The position numbers and the translations under genes are program-made. A DNA stretch of 35,212 bases, from contig CALWCD010000019.1 of NCBI GenBank assembly GCA_944376265.1, forward strand, positions 1 through 35,212, read 5' to 3'. The notes under the pieces were generated by a model. That model had not been told where the DNA came from. It searched no databases and saw only the letters and a list, made by a program, of their open reading frames with translations. Positions 1 to 7,483 of the stretch are shown piece after piece. Within the stretch, counting starts at the first letter, position 1; each line of letters begins with the position of its first letter. The stretch is from an uncultured Clostridia bacterium. Its GTDB lineage: Bacteria; Bacillota; Clostridia; Oscillospirales; Acutalibacteraceae.

Positions 1-760
<760 letters not shown>

Positions 761-785
761 GAGACACCCAACCAAGTTTGAAAAG

Positions 786-817
786 GACTCAGGGCCTGTG
801 CCCTGGGTCTTTTTTTT
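786..817 (+). terminator. Rho-independent terminator of gdhA
   Basis: A 10-bp stem (GACTCAGGGC / GCCCTGGGTC, one G-U pair) with a CTGT loop is followed by eight T residues, 25 bases after the gdhA stop. Confidence 0.9.
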
Positions 818-821
818 GCCC

Positions 822-850
822 TTTTCTTCCCGAAAAAAATGTGGTATGAT
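822..850 (+). promoter_or_regulatory. Putative extended -10 promoter for the EIIC-like gene
   Basis: TATGAT at 845-850 is preceded by TGG, giving an extended -10 (TGnTATGAT). At a 17-bp spacing the -35 position is only TTTTCT, a poor match, so the extended -10 would carry recognition. Transcription would start near 857, leaving about 255 nt of untranslated leader before the TTG start at 1113. Confidence 0.5.
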
Positions 851-856
851 AGGACC

Positions 857-1077
857 CGAACCCAAAACGGCCCGGACGGGGCGTACCGTCAGTAAGGCCA
901 GGGGGACGACCAAAGCGCCGGAAAACCTCCGGCAGGCGATCTCCCGGCGGAACGCGGACATCTCTTCCGGGCAACATAGCCAATATAGATCCCCGCATCA
1001 CTGTGCCTGTGCCGGGCCGCGGGAAAGGCGGAAAAACCACGGAGAAGGAACGGAGGAACTCCGCTCCCACGGTTTTT
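857..1077 (+). ncRNA. Unidentified structured leader RNA, possible riboswitch or attenuator
   Basis: This stretch holds no convincing gene, although one reading frame stays open through it. Reading it as RNA, several local stems can be drawn. ACGG/CCGT lies inside GGCC/GGCC around 868-899. GCCGGA/TCCGGC lies around 917-933. CCCGG/CCGGG spans 943-971, and CCCGC/GCGGG spans roughly 992-1022. It ends in the large terminator-like hairpin at 1032-1077. The arrangement of promoter, folded domain, terminator and then gene is the usual plan of a transcriptional riboswitch. I compared it from memory with common riboswitch classes and could not place it. The stems were drawn by eye without energy calculation, and a standalone small RNA is also possible. 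Confidence 0.4.
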
Positions 1078-1080
1078 CTC
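1032..1080 (+). terminator. Terminator-like hairpin in the leader of the EIIC-like gene
   Basis: A5-CC at 1032-1038 pairs with GG-T5 at 1071-1077, GGAG (1041-1044) pairs with CTCC (1064-1067), and an apical hairpin CGGAG-GAA-CTCCG sits at 1051-1063, with small internal loops between. The T-run at the 3' side and the position 36 nt before the start codon fit an intrinsic terminator used as an attenuator. CCTCCG at 926-931 is complementary to CGGAGG at 1051-1056 and could form a competing antiterminator. Confidence 0.45.
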
Positions 1081-1112
1081 TGTTCCCTCCCTATACAGAA
1101 GGGAAGATACTT

Positions 1113-2192
1113 TTGGAAGATACCAAACAAACCCCCGCCTCCCCTGGGGGAAAGGGCTGGGGGACTGTCAAGTCCTATTTGAACCTCTACTTTGTGGACG
1201 CCATGAGCGCCATGGCTCAGGGCCTGTTCGCGTCACTGCTCATCGGCACCATCATCTCCACCATCGGCACCCAGCTGAATGTGCCCCTGCTCATGGAGAT
1301 CGGCACCTTCGCCAAGTCCATGGCGGGCCCCGCCATGGCAGTGGCCATCGGCTTTGCCCTGAAAGCGCCGCCCCTGGTGCTGTTCTCCCTGGCGGCGGTG
1401 GGCAGCGCCGCCAACACCCTGGGCGGTGACGGCGGCCCCTTGGCGGTGCTGGTGCTGGCCATCATCGCTGCGGAACTGGGCAAGCTGGTGAGCAAAAAGA
1501 CCCCGGTGGACATCCTGGTCACCCCTCTGGTGACCATTCTCTCCGGGTCCCTGCTGGCCTACGTGCTGGCGCCCCCCATCGGCACCGCCGCCTCCGCGGT
1601 GGGACAGCTGATCATGTGGGCCACTCAGCTCCAGCCCTTCCTCATGGGCATTCTGGTGTCGGTGCTGGTGGGCGTGGCCCTGACTCTGCCCATCTCCAGC
1701 GCGGCCATCTGCGCCGCCCTGACCCTCACCGGCCTGGCCGGAGGCGCTGCGGTGGCGGGCTGCTGCGCCCAGATGGTGGGCTTTGCCGTTATCAGCTTCC
1801 GGGAAAACAAGTGGGGCGGCCTGGTGGCCCAGGGACTGGGCACCTCCATGCTGCAAGTGCCCAACATTGTGAAGAACCCCCGGATCTGGATCGCTCCCAC
1901 GCTGGCCTCGGCCATTACCGGGCCCCTGGCCACCTGTGTGTTCCACCTGGAAATGAACGGCGCCCCCATCTCCAGCGGCATGGGCACCTGCGGCCTTGTG
2001 GGGCAGATCGGCGTGGTGGACGGCTGGGTGAACGACGTGGCCAACGGCCTGAAGGCGGCCATCACCCCCATGGACTGGGTGGGGCTGGTGCTGCTGTGCT
2101 TTGTGCTCCCGGCGGTGCTTTCCTGGGTTATCAACCTGGGGCTGCGGAAGCTGGGCTGGGTCAAAGACGGCGACATGAAGTTGGACGTGTAG
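1113..2192 (+). CDS. PTS_EIIC_2 family (COG3641/PfoR-like) membrane transporter
   Basis: A polytopic membrane protein of 359 aa related to PTS IIC-type permeases (Pfam PTS_EIIC_2), presumably moving a sugar or small polar solute; the substrate is unknown. It opens with VKSYLNLYFVDAMSAMAQGL, typical of the family, and continues with about nine Gly/Ala-rich hydrophobic segments and conserved Gly-Asn/Gly-Gly loops such as NTLGGDGGP and NGAPISSGMGTCG. The TTG start at 1113 is chosen because GAAGGGAAG lies about 9 nt upstream and the family alignment begins just after it; the frame stays open to 798, but that extension has no protein character. No EIIA, EIIB, HPr or other sugar-pathway gene is nearby, so PTS coupling cannot be shown. 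It sits alone between two terminators behind a long structured leader. Confidence 0.8.
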   Translation: MEDTKQTPASPGGKGWGTVKSYLNLYFVDAMSAMAQGLFASLLIGTIISTIGTQLNVPLLMEIGTFAKSMAGPAMAVAIGFALKAPPLVLFSLAAVGSAANTLGGDGGPLAVLVLAIIAAELGKLVSKKTPVDILVTPLVTILSGSLLAYVLAPPIGTAASAVGQLIMWATQLQPFLMGILVSVLVGVALTLPISSAAICAALTLTGLAGGAAVAGCCAQMVGFAVISFRENKWGGLVAQGLGTSMLQVPNIVKNPRIWIAPTLASAITGPLATCVFHLEMNGAPISSGMGTCGLVGQIGVVDGWVNDVANGLKAAITPMDWVGLVLLCFVLPAVLSWVINLGLRKLGWVKDGDMKLDV

Positions 2193-2211
2193 TTCCTTCT
2201 CAAACAAGAAA

Positions 2212-2243
2212 GGGCTTCCGGCACAGCTGCCGGAGGCCCTTTT
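2212..2243. terminator. Bidirectional terminator between convergent genes
   Basis: A 12-bp stem GGGCTTCCGGCA / TGCCGGAGGCCC (one G-U) with loop CAGC at 2224-2227. T4 follows on the plus strand and a T-rich tail follows on the minus strand, so it can end both the EIIC-like gene and the convergent vicX-rlmH transcript. Confidence 0.85.
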
Positions 2244-2435
2244 CTATGTTCCTTTCTTCCAGCACACCCACGCCAGCAGGGCGCACACAAGGGCAGCCGC
2301 CCCACAGGCTCCCCTTACCAGGTTGCTCAAATCCAAAAAGCCGCTGCCGGTGACTGTGAAGGCGCACACCGCCCCCACCAGGCACAAGGCCCCCAGCGCC
2401 ACACCGGCGCCCTTCCAAATCCAGGTTCTTTTCAC
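2244..2435 (-). CDS. Small two-TM membrane protein of unknown function (63 aa)
   Basis: The GTG start at 2435 lies 23 nt after the rlmH stop, with GGAGGGA about 12 nt upstream. The product begins MKRTWIWKG and has two hydrophobic segments (about residues 8-30 and 41-58) separated by a short loop with FLDLSNLVRG. It ends in KKGT, so both ends are basic and probably cytoplasmic. The stop abuts the bidirectional terminator, which supports it as the last gene of the vicX-rlmH transcript. I do not recognise the family. The long spacing and small size leave some doubt that it is translated. Confidence 0.55.
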   Translation of the reverse strand: MKRTWIWKGAGVALGALCLVGAVCAFTVTGSGFLDLSNLVRGACGAAALVCALLAWVCWKKGT

Positions 2436-2458
2436 GGCCCGTTTCTCTCCCTCCGCGG

Positions 2459-2929
2459 TTATTTGTGGTATTTGGTGTTTCCCAAAATCTGAAAGCCCCG
2501 GTAGATCTGCTCACAGAGCATCACCCGGGCCAGCTGGTGGGGGAAGGTCATGGGGGACATGGAAAGCCCCTCCCCTGCCGCCTTTACCGCCGGAGAAAGC
2601 CCGAAGGAGCTGCCGATGACAAAGCTCACCGCACCCGGGGACTGCATGGCTCCCGCCAGGCGCTTGGCAAGCCCGGGGGAATCCACCTGCTTTCCCTCAA
2701 TGCACAGAGGGTAGATCTTTCCCGCGGCGTGGCGGAGAATCTGCTCCCCTTCCCGGTCCAGGGCAGCGTCGATCTCCCCCTGGGAGGGGTCCGAGGGCAG
2801 CCGGGCTTCAGGGAGCTCGATCAGCTCCCACTTGCACAGGGGACGCAGCCGCTTTTCGTACTCTCCCACCGCATCCCGCCAATAGGCCTCTTTCAGCTTG
2901 CCCACACAGATCAGCTTTACGTTCAGCAT
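2459..2929 (-). CDS. rlmH: 23S rRNA (pseudouridine-1915 N3)-methyltransferase RlmH
   Basis: A SPOUT-class methyltransferase that methylates N3 of pseudouridine 1915 in helix 69 of 23S rRNA, using S-adenosylmethionine. The 156-aa length is standard. The start MLNVKLICVGKLKEAYW, the SAM-knot segment SFVIGSSFGLSPAV, the block MTFPHQLARVMLCEQIYRGF and the C-terminus GNTKYHK are all diagnostic. One small difference is Ser in place of the second Gly in the common FVIGGSFG. ATG at 2929 has AAGGAG close upstream. The gene starts 11 bases after vicX ends, a known neighbourhood in Firmicutes, and is followed by the 63-aa membrane protein. Confidence 0.96.
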   Translation of the reverse strand: MLNVKLICVGKLKEAYWRDAVGEYEKRLRPLCKWELIELPEARLPSDPSQGEIDAALDREGEQILRHAAGKIYPLCIEGKQVDSPGLAKRLAGAMQSPGAVSFVIGSSFGLSPAVKAAGEGLSMSPMTFPHQLARVMLCEQIYRGFQILGNTKYHK

Positions 2930-2940
2930 GGTCCCACTCC

Positions 2941-3723
2941 TTAAAAAATGATGGTCTTTCCCTCCGGGTTGTCGGGGGCAGCCACCTCCAGGCGGAAATC
3001 CGTCCCCGGGCGGCAGCCTGCGGCCGCCAGCGCCCCCAAAGCTGTCTCACCCGCCAGGGCCGGGGTGTTGTTTTCCCGGCTCAGGTGGGCCAGAAGGATC
3101 CGCCGGGCACCCGCCCGGACAAGCTCCGGCAGGAAAGCGGCGCAGTCCCCGTTGGAGAGGTGGCCCCTCCCCGAAAGGATCCGCCGCTTCAGGTAGTAAG
3201 GATAGGGGCCGCACCGGAGCATCTCACGGTCGTGGTTGGATTCCACCACCACAAACTCCGCCCCCAGCAGGTGCTCCCGGACACAGGGGGTCACCTCTCC
3301 CAGGTCCGTGGCCAGGGCAAACTCCCGATGGTCCGCTGTGGTGATGCGAAACCCCAGGGACTGGGCGCTGTCGTGGGGGGTGGGAAACGGGGTGATCTCC
3401 ATGCCGGCCAATTCCAGCCGGTCCTCCAGCACCCACCGCTCCACCCCCTCCAGGGAGGATTCCAGCGCCATCAGCGTCCCCTGAGAGGCGAACACCGGCA
3501 GTTTGTACTTCTTGGCCAGCACCCGCACTCCGGAAACGTGGTCGCTGTGCTCGTGGGTGATGAGAATCCCCTGAATGGCAAGGGGGTCCACTTCACAGCG
3601 CTTTAAGGCCTGTTCCAGCTGACGGGCGCTCCGGCCCGCGTCCAGCAGCACTCCCGCGCTGCGGGAGCCGATGTAATAGCTGTTCCCGGTGCTCCCCGAA
3701 AACAGCGGGCAAAGTCTCGCCAT
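2941..3723 (-). CDS. vicX: MBL-fold metallohydrolase, VicX/YycJ (WalJ) family
   Basis: A predicted cytosolic metallo-beta-lactamase-fold hydrolase of 260 aa. In other Firmicutes this family belongs to the WalRK (VicRK) region and has been linked to the cell wall and DNA-replication stress; its substrate is not settled. It starts MARLCPLFSGSTGNSYYIG and carries the metal-binding motif THEHSDH, then SNHD, a GHLSN segment and LAHLSRENN. ATG at 3723 is preceded by AAAGGAAG; the same frame runs upstream to 3939, but that extension is out-of-frame murA sequence. It lies 64 bp downstream of murA beyond a terminator and is closely followed by rlmH. No WalRK genes are in the window. Confidence 0.9.
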   Translation of the reverse strand: MARLCPLFSGSTGNSYYIGSRSAGVLLDAGRSARQLEQALKRCEVDPLAIQGILITHEHSDHVSGVRVLAKKYKLPVFASQGTLMALESSLEGVERWVLEDRLELAGMEITPFPTPHDSAQSLGFRITTADHREFALATDLGEVTPCVREHLLGAEFVVVESNHDREMLRCGPYPYYLKRRILSGRGHLSNGDCAAFLPELVRAGARRILLAHLSRENNTPALAGETALGALAAAGCRPGTDFRLEVAAPDNPEGKTIIF

Positions 3724-3739
3724 ACTCTTCCTTTCCCGC

Positions 3740-3773
3740 AAAAAAAGGGCTGCCGCAATGGTTGCCGCAGCCC
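3740..3773 (-). terminator. Terminator between murA and vicX
   Basis: On the minus strand a 12-bp stem (GGGCTGCGGCAA / TTGCGGCAGCCC, one G-G mismatch) is followed by T7, just after the murA stop and ending 17 bases before the vicX start. vicX is expressed either by leakage through it or from a promoter I cannot see. Confidence 0.85.
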
Positions 3774-3787
3774 CAAACTCTCTCTTC

Positions 3788-5077
3788 TCAGCCGATCTTG
3801 TCCATGGTCTTTTCCGGTTCCTGGCTGCGGTAGATGTCCGCCCCCAGCTCCACCAGTTTTTCCACAATGTTTTCGTAGCCCCGGTCAATGTACTGGATGT
3901 CCTCCAGCACGGTGGTGCCTTCCGCCACCAGACCGGCAATGACCATAGCCGCCCCGGCCCGCAGGTCCAACGCCCGCACAGGCGCGCCCTTCAGGTGATC
4001 CACGCCTTCCACAATGGCCACCTTGCCGTCCACGGTGATCTGGGCGCCCATGCGCCGCAGCTCGTCCACATACTTGAAGCGGTTGCTTTCCCACACGCTT
4101 TCGTTGACCATGCTGGTGCCCCGGGCAATGGACAGCAGCGTGGTGATCTGGGGCTGCATGTCGGTGGGGAACCCGGGATGGGGCATGGTTTTCACATTGC
4201 ACTTGCGCAGGGGCCGTTCACAGACCACCCGCACGGTGTCGTCCCCTTCCTCCACGGTGACCCCCATTTCCACCAGCTTGGCGGAGATGGACTCCAAATG
4301 TTTGGGGGTGACGTTTTTCACGGTCACGTCCCCGTGGGTGGCGGCGGCGGCCACCATGTAAGTGCCCGCCTCGATCTGGTCGGGGATAATGGAATAGGCG
4401 GCGCCCCGGAGCTTTTGGACCCCGTGGATCTTGATGGTATCCGTGCCGGCGCCTCGGATATCGGCGCCCATGGTGTTCAAAAAGTTGGCCAGGTCCACAA
4501 TGTGAGGCTCTCTGGCGGCGTTCTCAATGACGGTAAGGCCTCTGGCCTTCACCGCTGCCAGCATAATGTTCATGGTGGCGCCCACGGTGACCACGTCCAG
4601 GTAGATGCTGGCGCCGTGCAGGTCGTCCGGGGCGGAGACGGCGATCATGCCGTTGTCCAGGCTGTAATCGCAGCCCAAAGCCGCAAAGCCCTTCAAATGC
4701 TGGTCAATGGGGCGGATGCCGAAATTGCAGCCGCCGGGCATGGGGACCACAGCCTTGCGGCAGCGGCCCAGCAAAGCCCCCAGAAAATAGTAAGACGCGC
4801 GGATCCGCCGGGCGATGTCCGCGGACACGGTGTCGGTCTCCACAGGCCGGGGATCGATCTCCACGGTGTGGCGGTCCACATACTCCACCTTGGCGCCCAT
4901 GTCCTCCAGAATATAGGTCAGGGTTTTCACGTCGGAAATATCGGGAAGGTTTTCCAGACGGCAGGGGGAATCCGCCAAAATCGTGGCAGGAATAATGGCC
5001 ACCGCCGCGTTTTTGGCTCCGCTGATATTCACTTCGCCGGTCAGGCGGCTGCCGCCCTTGATCACATATTTTTCCAA
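3788..5077 (-). CDS. murA: UDP-N-acetylglucosamine 1-carboxyvinyltransferase MurA
   Basis: Transfers enolpyruvate from PEP to UDP-GlcNAc, the first committed step of peptidoglycan synthesis, in the cytosol. The 429-aa product begins with EKYVIKGG and SGAKNAAVAIIPA (Lys22 and Asn23 bind substrate). It has the catalytic cysteine at residue 117 in PGGCNFGIRPIDQHL; Cys rather than Asp there predicts fosfomycin sensitivity. FPTDMQPQ and RGYENIVEKLVELGADI near the end are also diagnostic. TTG at 5077 is preferred because AGGAAG lies 7 nt upstream and homologues begin at this point; a GTG two codons earlier sits too close to that site. It has its own promoter and is followed by a terminator. Confidence 0.95.
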   Translation of the reverse strand: MEKYVIKGGSRLTGEVNISGAKNAAVAIIPATILADSPCRLENLPDISDVKTLTYILEDMGAKVEYVDRHTVEIDPRPVETDTVSADIARRIRASYYFLGALLGRCRKAVVPMPGGCNFGIRPIDQHLKGFAALGCDYSLDNGMIAVSAPDDLHGASIYLDVVTVGATMNIMLAAVKARGLTVIENAAREPHIVDLANFLNTMGADIRGAGTDTIKIHGVQKLRGAAYSIIPDQIEAGTYMVAAAATHGDVTVKNVTPKHLESISAKLVEMGVTVEEGDDTVRVVCERPLRKCNVKTMPHPGFPTDMQPQITTLLSIARGTSMVNESVWESNRFKYVDELRRMGAQITVDGKVAIVEGVDHLKGAPVRALDLRAGAAMVIAGLVAEGTTVLEDIQYIDRGYENIVEKLVELGADIYRSQEPEKTMDKIG

Positions 5078-5156
5078 ATTCACACTTCCTAACGGCCTTA
5101 AAAACAAGCTCACCTGCAAGCCTTTGGTTTACAGAACTAGTATTAGACTGAAGATA

Positions 5157-5185
5157 ATAATAATACATACCAGCTGAAAAGTCAA
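5157..5185 (-). promoter_or_regulatory. sigma-A promoter of murA
   Basis: On the minus strand, TTGACT (5180-5185) and TATTAT (5157-5162) are separated by 17 bp, about 80 bp upstream of the murA start. Confidence 0.75.
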
Positions 5186-5336
5186 TATCAGGGAAGCTTC
5201 CAGGCCTGTTTTGACAAAACCTTACGAGAAAAACCAGGTCCCTGTTCCAAGGAAACATAATCTGCGCGTTTCCCACAGAAAGGGGCGTTTCCCCCTCAGT
5301 CCCACAGGGTGCGCAGCCCTAAGGTGCAATCCATGG

Positions 5337-6047
5337 TCACTTGCTCTTACCCAAGGTGATGGGCTTTTCCTCGCCCCGGCGCAGGCGGCCGATGTTGGCG
5401 CTGTGCTTGAGGACCACCGTCACGCCGGCGAACAGCGCCGCCGCAGTGGCAAACAGCAGGTACCCCAGGCTCTTGTCCCCGTGGTGGGCCAAAGGACTTC
5501 CGGAGAACTCCACGAAAAACAAAAACAGGAAGGTGAACACAGGGTACATCACCGCGGCGCAGATGGAGGCCAGGGAAACAATCTTCTTCCAGGCGAACAC
5601 CAAAATAAAGGTGAGCAGCACCAGCAGAAACACCCGCCAGTCCGTGAGGGCAATCATGGCAGCGGAGGTGACCACGCCCTTCCCGCCCCGGAACCCGTAA
5701 TAGGCGGGGAAGATGTGCCCCAGCACGCAGGCCAGCCCCGCCACATACCGGGCCACCCCATACAGCTCCTGGGGCTCCATGCCGGCGCCGCCTGCAATCA
5801 GGGCCACAAAGGCCTGGGAAAGCAGCACCGCCGCCACGCACTTGAGGAAATCCCCCACAAAGGTGAGAGCCGCGGCTTTCTTGCCCACGGTGCGCAGCAC
5901 GTTGGTCATGCCCGCGTTGCCGCTGCCGTACTGCCGGATGTCCTCCTTGTTTTTAAAGAACCAGGTCAAAATGATGGAGCAGTTGATGCTCCCCAGCAGA
6001 TACCCTGCCAGCGCGGAAAGCGCCAGCGCCAAAACCTCGAACCCCAT
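5337..6047 (-). CDS. plsY: Glycerol-3-phosphate acyltransferase PlsY
   Basis: An integral membrane enzyme that moves the acyl group from acyl-phosphate to glycerol-3-phosphate, giving lysophosphatidic acid for phospholipid synthesis. The three PlsY motifs are visible: GSGNAGMTNVLRTVG after the first TM segment, GHIFPAYYGFRGGKGV in the middle, and HSANIGRLRRGEE near the C-terminus. At 236 aa it is longer than the usual ~200, with the extra length in the loop containing FSGSPLAHHGDKS. It begins 29 nt after der in the same direction, a familiar der-plsY pairing. ATG at 6047 has AGGAAAGG upstream. The 127-bp downstream gap has only a weak candidate terminator. Confidence 0.95.
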   Translation of the reverse strand: MGFEVLALALSALAGYLLGSINCSIILTWFFKNKEDIRQYGSGNAGMTNVLRTVGKKAAALTFVGDFLKCVAAVLLSQAFVALIAGGAGMEPQELYGVARYVAGLACVLGHIFPAYYGFRGGKGVVTSAAMIALTDWRVFLLVLLTFILVFAWKKIVSLASICAAVMYPVFTFLFLFFVEFSGSPLAHHGDKSLGYLLFATAAALFAGVTVVLKHSANIGRLRRGEEKPITLGKSK

Positions 6048-6076
6048 GTGTCAAACCGCCTTTCCTGAAAATATGG

Positions 6077-7402
6077 TCAGTCCTTGTCCCCCCGCTCCCG
6101 GATGATCATCCGCACCGGGGTGCCCTCCAAGCCGAAGGTCTCCCGGATGCGGTTTTCCAGATAGCGCTGGTAGGAGAAGTGGAACAATTCATGATCGTTG
6201 CAGAAACAGATGAACGTAGGGGGCTTGGTGGAAGCCTGGGTCATGTAGTAGATCTTCAGCCGCTTGCCCTTGTCCGTGGGAGGCTGTACCCGGGCTGTGG
6301 CCTGAGCCAGAATGTCGTTTAAGGTGCCGGTAGTCACACGCATGGCGTTGGAGGAGGCCACCAGCTTGATCATCTCAAACAGCTTGTCCAGCCGCTGGCC
6401 GGTTTTGGCGGAGATGAACAGGATGGGTGCGTAGGACATGAAGGAGAAATCCTTCTCCAGCTTTTCCCGCATCTCCTGCATGGTCTTGCCGTCCTTTTCG
6501 ATGGCATCCCACTTGTTCACGCAGATGATGCAACCCTTCCCCGCCTCATGGGCAATGCCCGCCACCTTGGAGTCCTGCTCGGTGAAGCCCACCTGGGCGT
6601 CGATGAGGATGAGACATACGTCCGCCCGCTCCACAGCCATTTCCGCCCGCAGATTGCTGTAATGCTCAATGGCGTCCTCCACCTTGCTCTTCCGGCGAAG
6701 GCCGGCGGTGTCGATAAAGGTGAAGGTGCCGTGCTCGTTCTGGATGGTGGTGTCCACCGCGTCCCGGGTGGTGCCGGCGATGTCGGAGACAATGCACCGG
6801 TTTTCCCCGGCCACCTTGTTCACCAGGGAGGACTTGCCCACGTTGGGCTTGCCGATGACCGCCACCTTGATGACTTCCCCTTCTTCCTCCTCTTCCTGGT
6901 CCTCCGGCAGCACGGCGCAGACACGGTCCAGCAGGTCGCCGGTGCCGTGGCCGTGGACGGAGGAGACCATCACCGGGTCTCCCAGGCCCAGGTTGTAAAA
7001 CTCGTAAAACTCCGGAGGGGGCGCTCCCACCTGGTCGCACTTGTTGACGCAGAGCACCACCGGCACCCCGCTTTTCAGCAGGATGTTGGCCACATCCGCG
7101 TCGGTGGCGGTAACGCCGGTGCGGATATCCGTGACAAAGATAATGGCGCTGGCGGAGTCGATGGCGATCTGAGCCTGCTCCCGCATCTGGGTCAAAATCA
7201 CGTCCTTGCTGGCGGGCTCGATGCCGCCGGTATCCACCAGGGAGAACTTCCGGCCGCACCATTCCCCGTCCCCGAAGATCCGGTCACGGGTGACGCCGGG
7301 AGTGTCCTCCACAATGGAGAGCCTGCGCCCCACGATCTTGTTGAACAGCGTGGACTTGCCCACATTGGGCCGGCCCACAATGGCAATGATCGGTTTTCCC
7401 AT
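6077..7402 (-). CDS. der: Ribosome biogenesis GTPase Der (EngA)
   Basis: An essential tandem-domain GTPase acting in 50S subunit assembly. The first G domain has GRPNVGKSTLFN (G1, from residue 10), DTPGVTRDR, DTGG and NKCD. The second has GKPNVGKSSLVN, DIAGTTRDAVDT, DTAGLRRK and NKWD, followed by a C-terminal KH-like domain ending RMIIRERGDKD. An acidic linker (EDQEEEEEGE) joins the two G domains. The 441-aa length is normal. ATG at 7402 follows AGAAAGGAACG. It is downstream of the DUF512 gene and upstream of plsY. Confidence 0.97.
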   Translation of the reverse strand: MGKPIIAIVGRPNVGKSTLFNKIVGRRLSIVEDTPGVTRDRIFGDGEWCGRKFSLVDTGGIEPASKDVILTQMREQAQIAIDSASAIIFVTDIRTGVTATDADVANILLKSGVPVVLCVNKCDQVGAPPPEFYEFYNLGLGDPVMVSSVHGHGTGDLLDRVCAVLPEDQEEEEEGEVIKVAVIGKPNVGKSSLVNKVAGENRCIVSDIAGTTRDAVDTTIQNEHGTFTFIDTAGLRRKSKVEDAIEHYSNLRAEMAVERADVCLILIDAQVGFTEQDSKVAGIAHEAGKGCIICVNKWDAIEKDGKTMQEMREKLEKDFSFMSYAPILFISAKTGQRLDKLFEMIKLVASSNAMRVTTGTLNDILAQATARVQPPTDKGKRLKIYYMTQASTKPPTFICFCNDHELFHFSYQRYLENRIRETFGLEGTPVRMIIRERGDKD

Positions 7403-7483
7403 AATTCGTTCCTTTCTATTCGGTCCATGGTCTCAAGGCCGGTTCCTCACTAGGTGCCGGGCCCTGTTATTGGCGTTGCTTGT

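Noticed and set aside
866..900. Resemblance of the leader start to guanidine-III riboswitches (CCGGACG ... GUACC ... GUCAG)
   Set aside because: The shared words are short and the closing stem and pseudoknot strands expected of that class are absent.
798..1112. N-terminal extension of the EIIC-like gene back to 798
   Set aside because: The translation is low-complexity and unlike any EIIC N-terminus, it overlaps the gdhA terminator, and a TTG with a proper ribosome site sits at 1113.
5255..5295. GGGAAACGC direct repeat as an insertion-element or attachment scar
   Set aside because: Only nine bases, no inverted termini or target duplications, and no mobility gene in the window.
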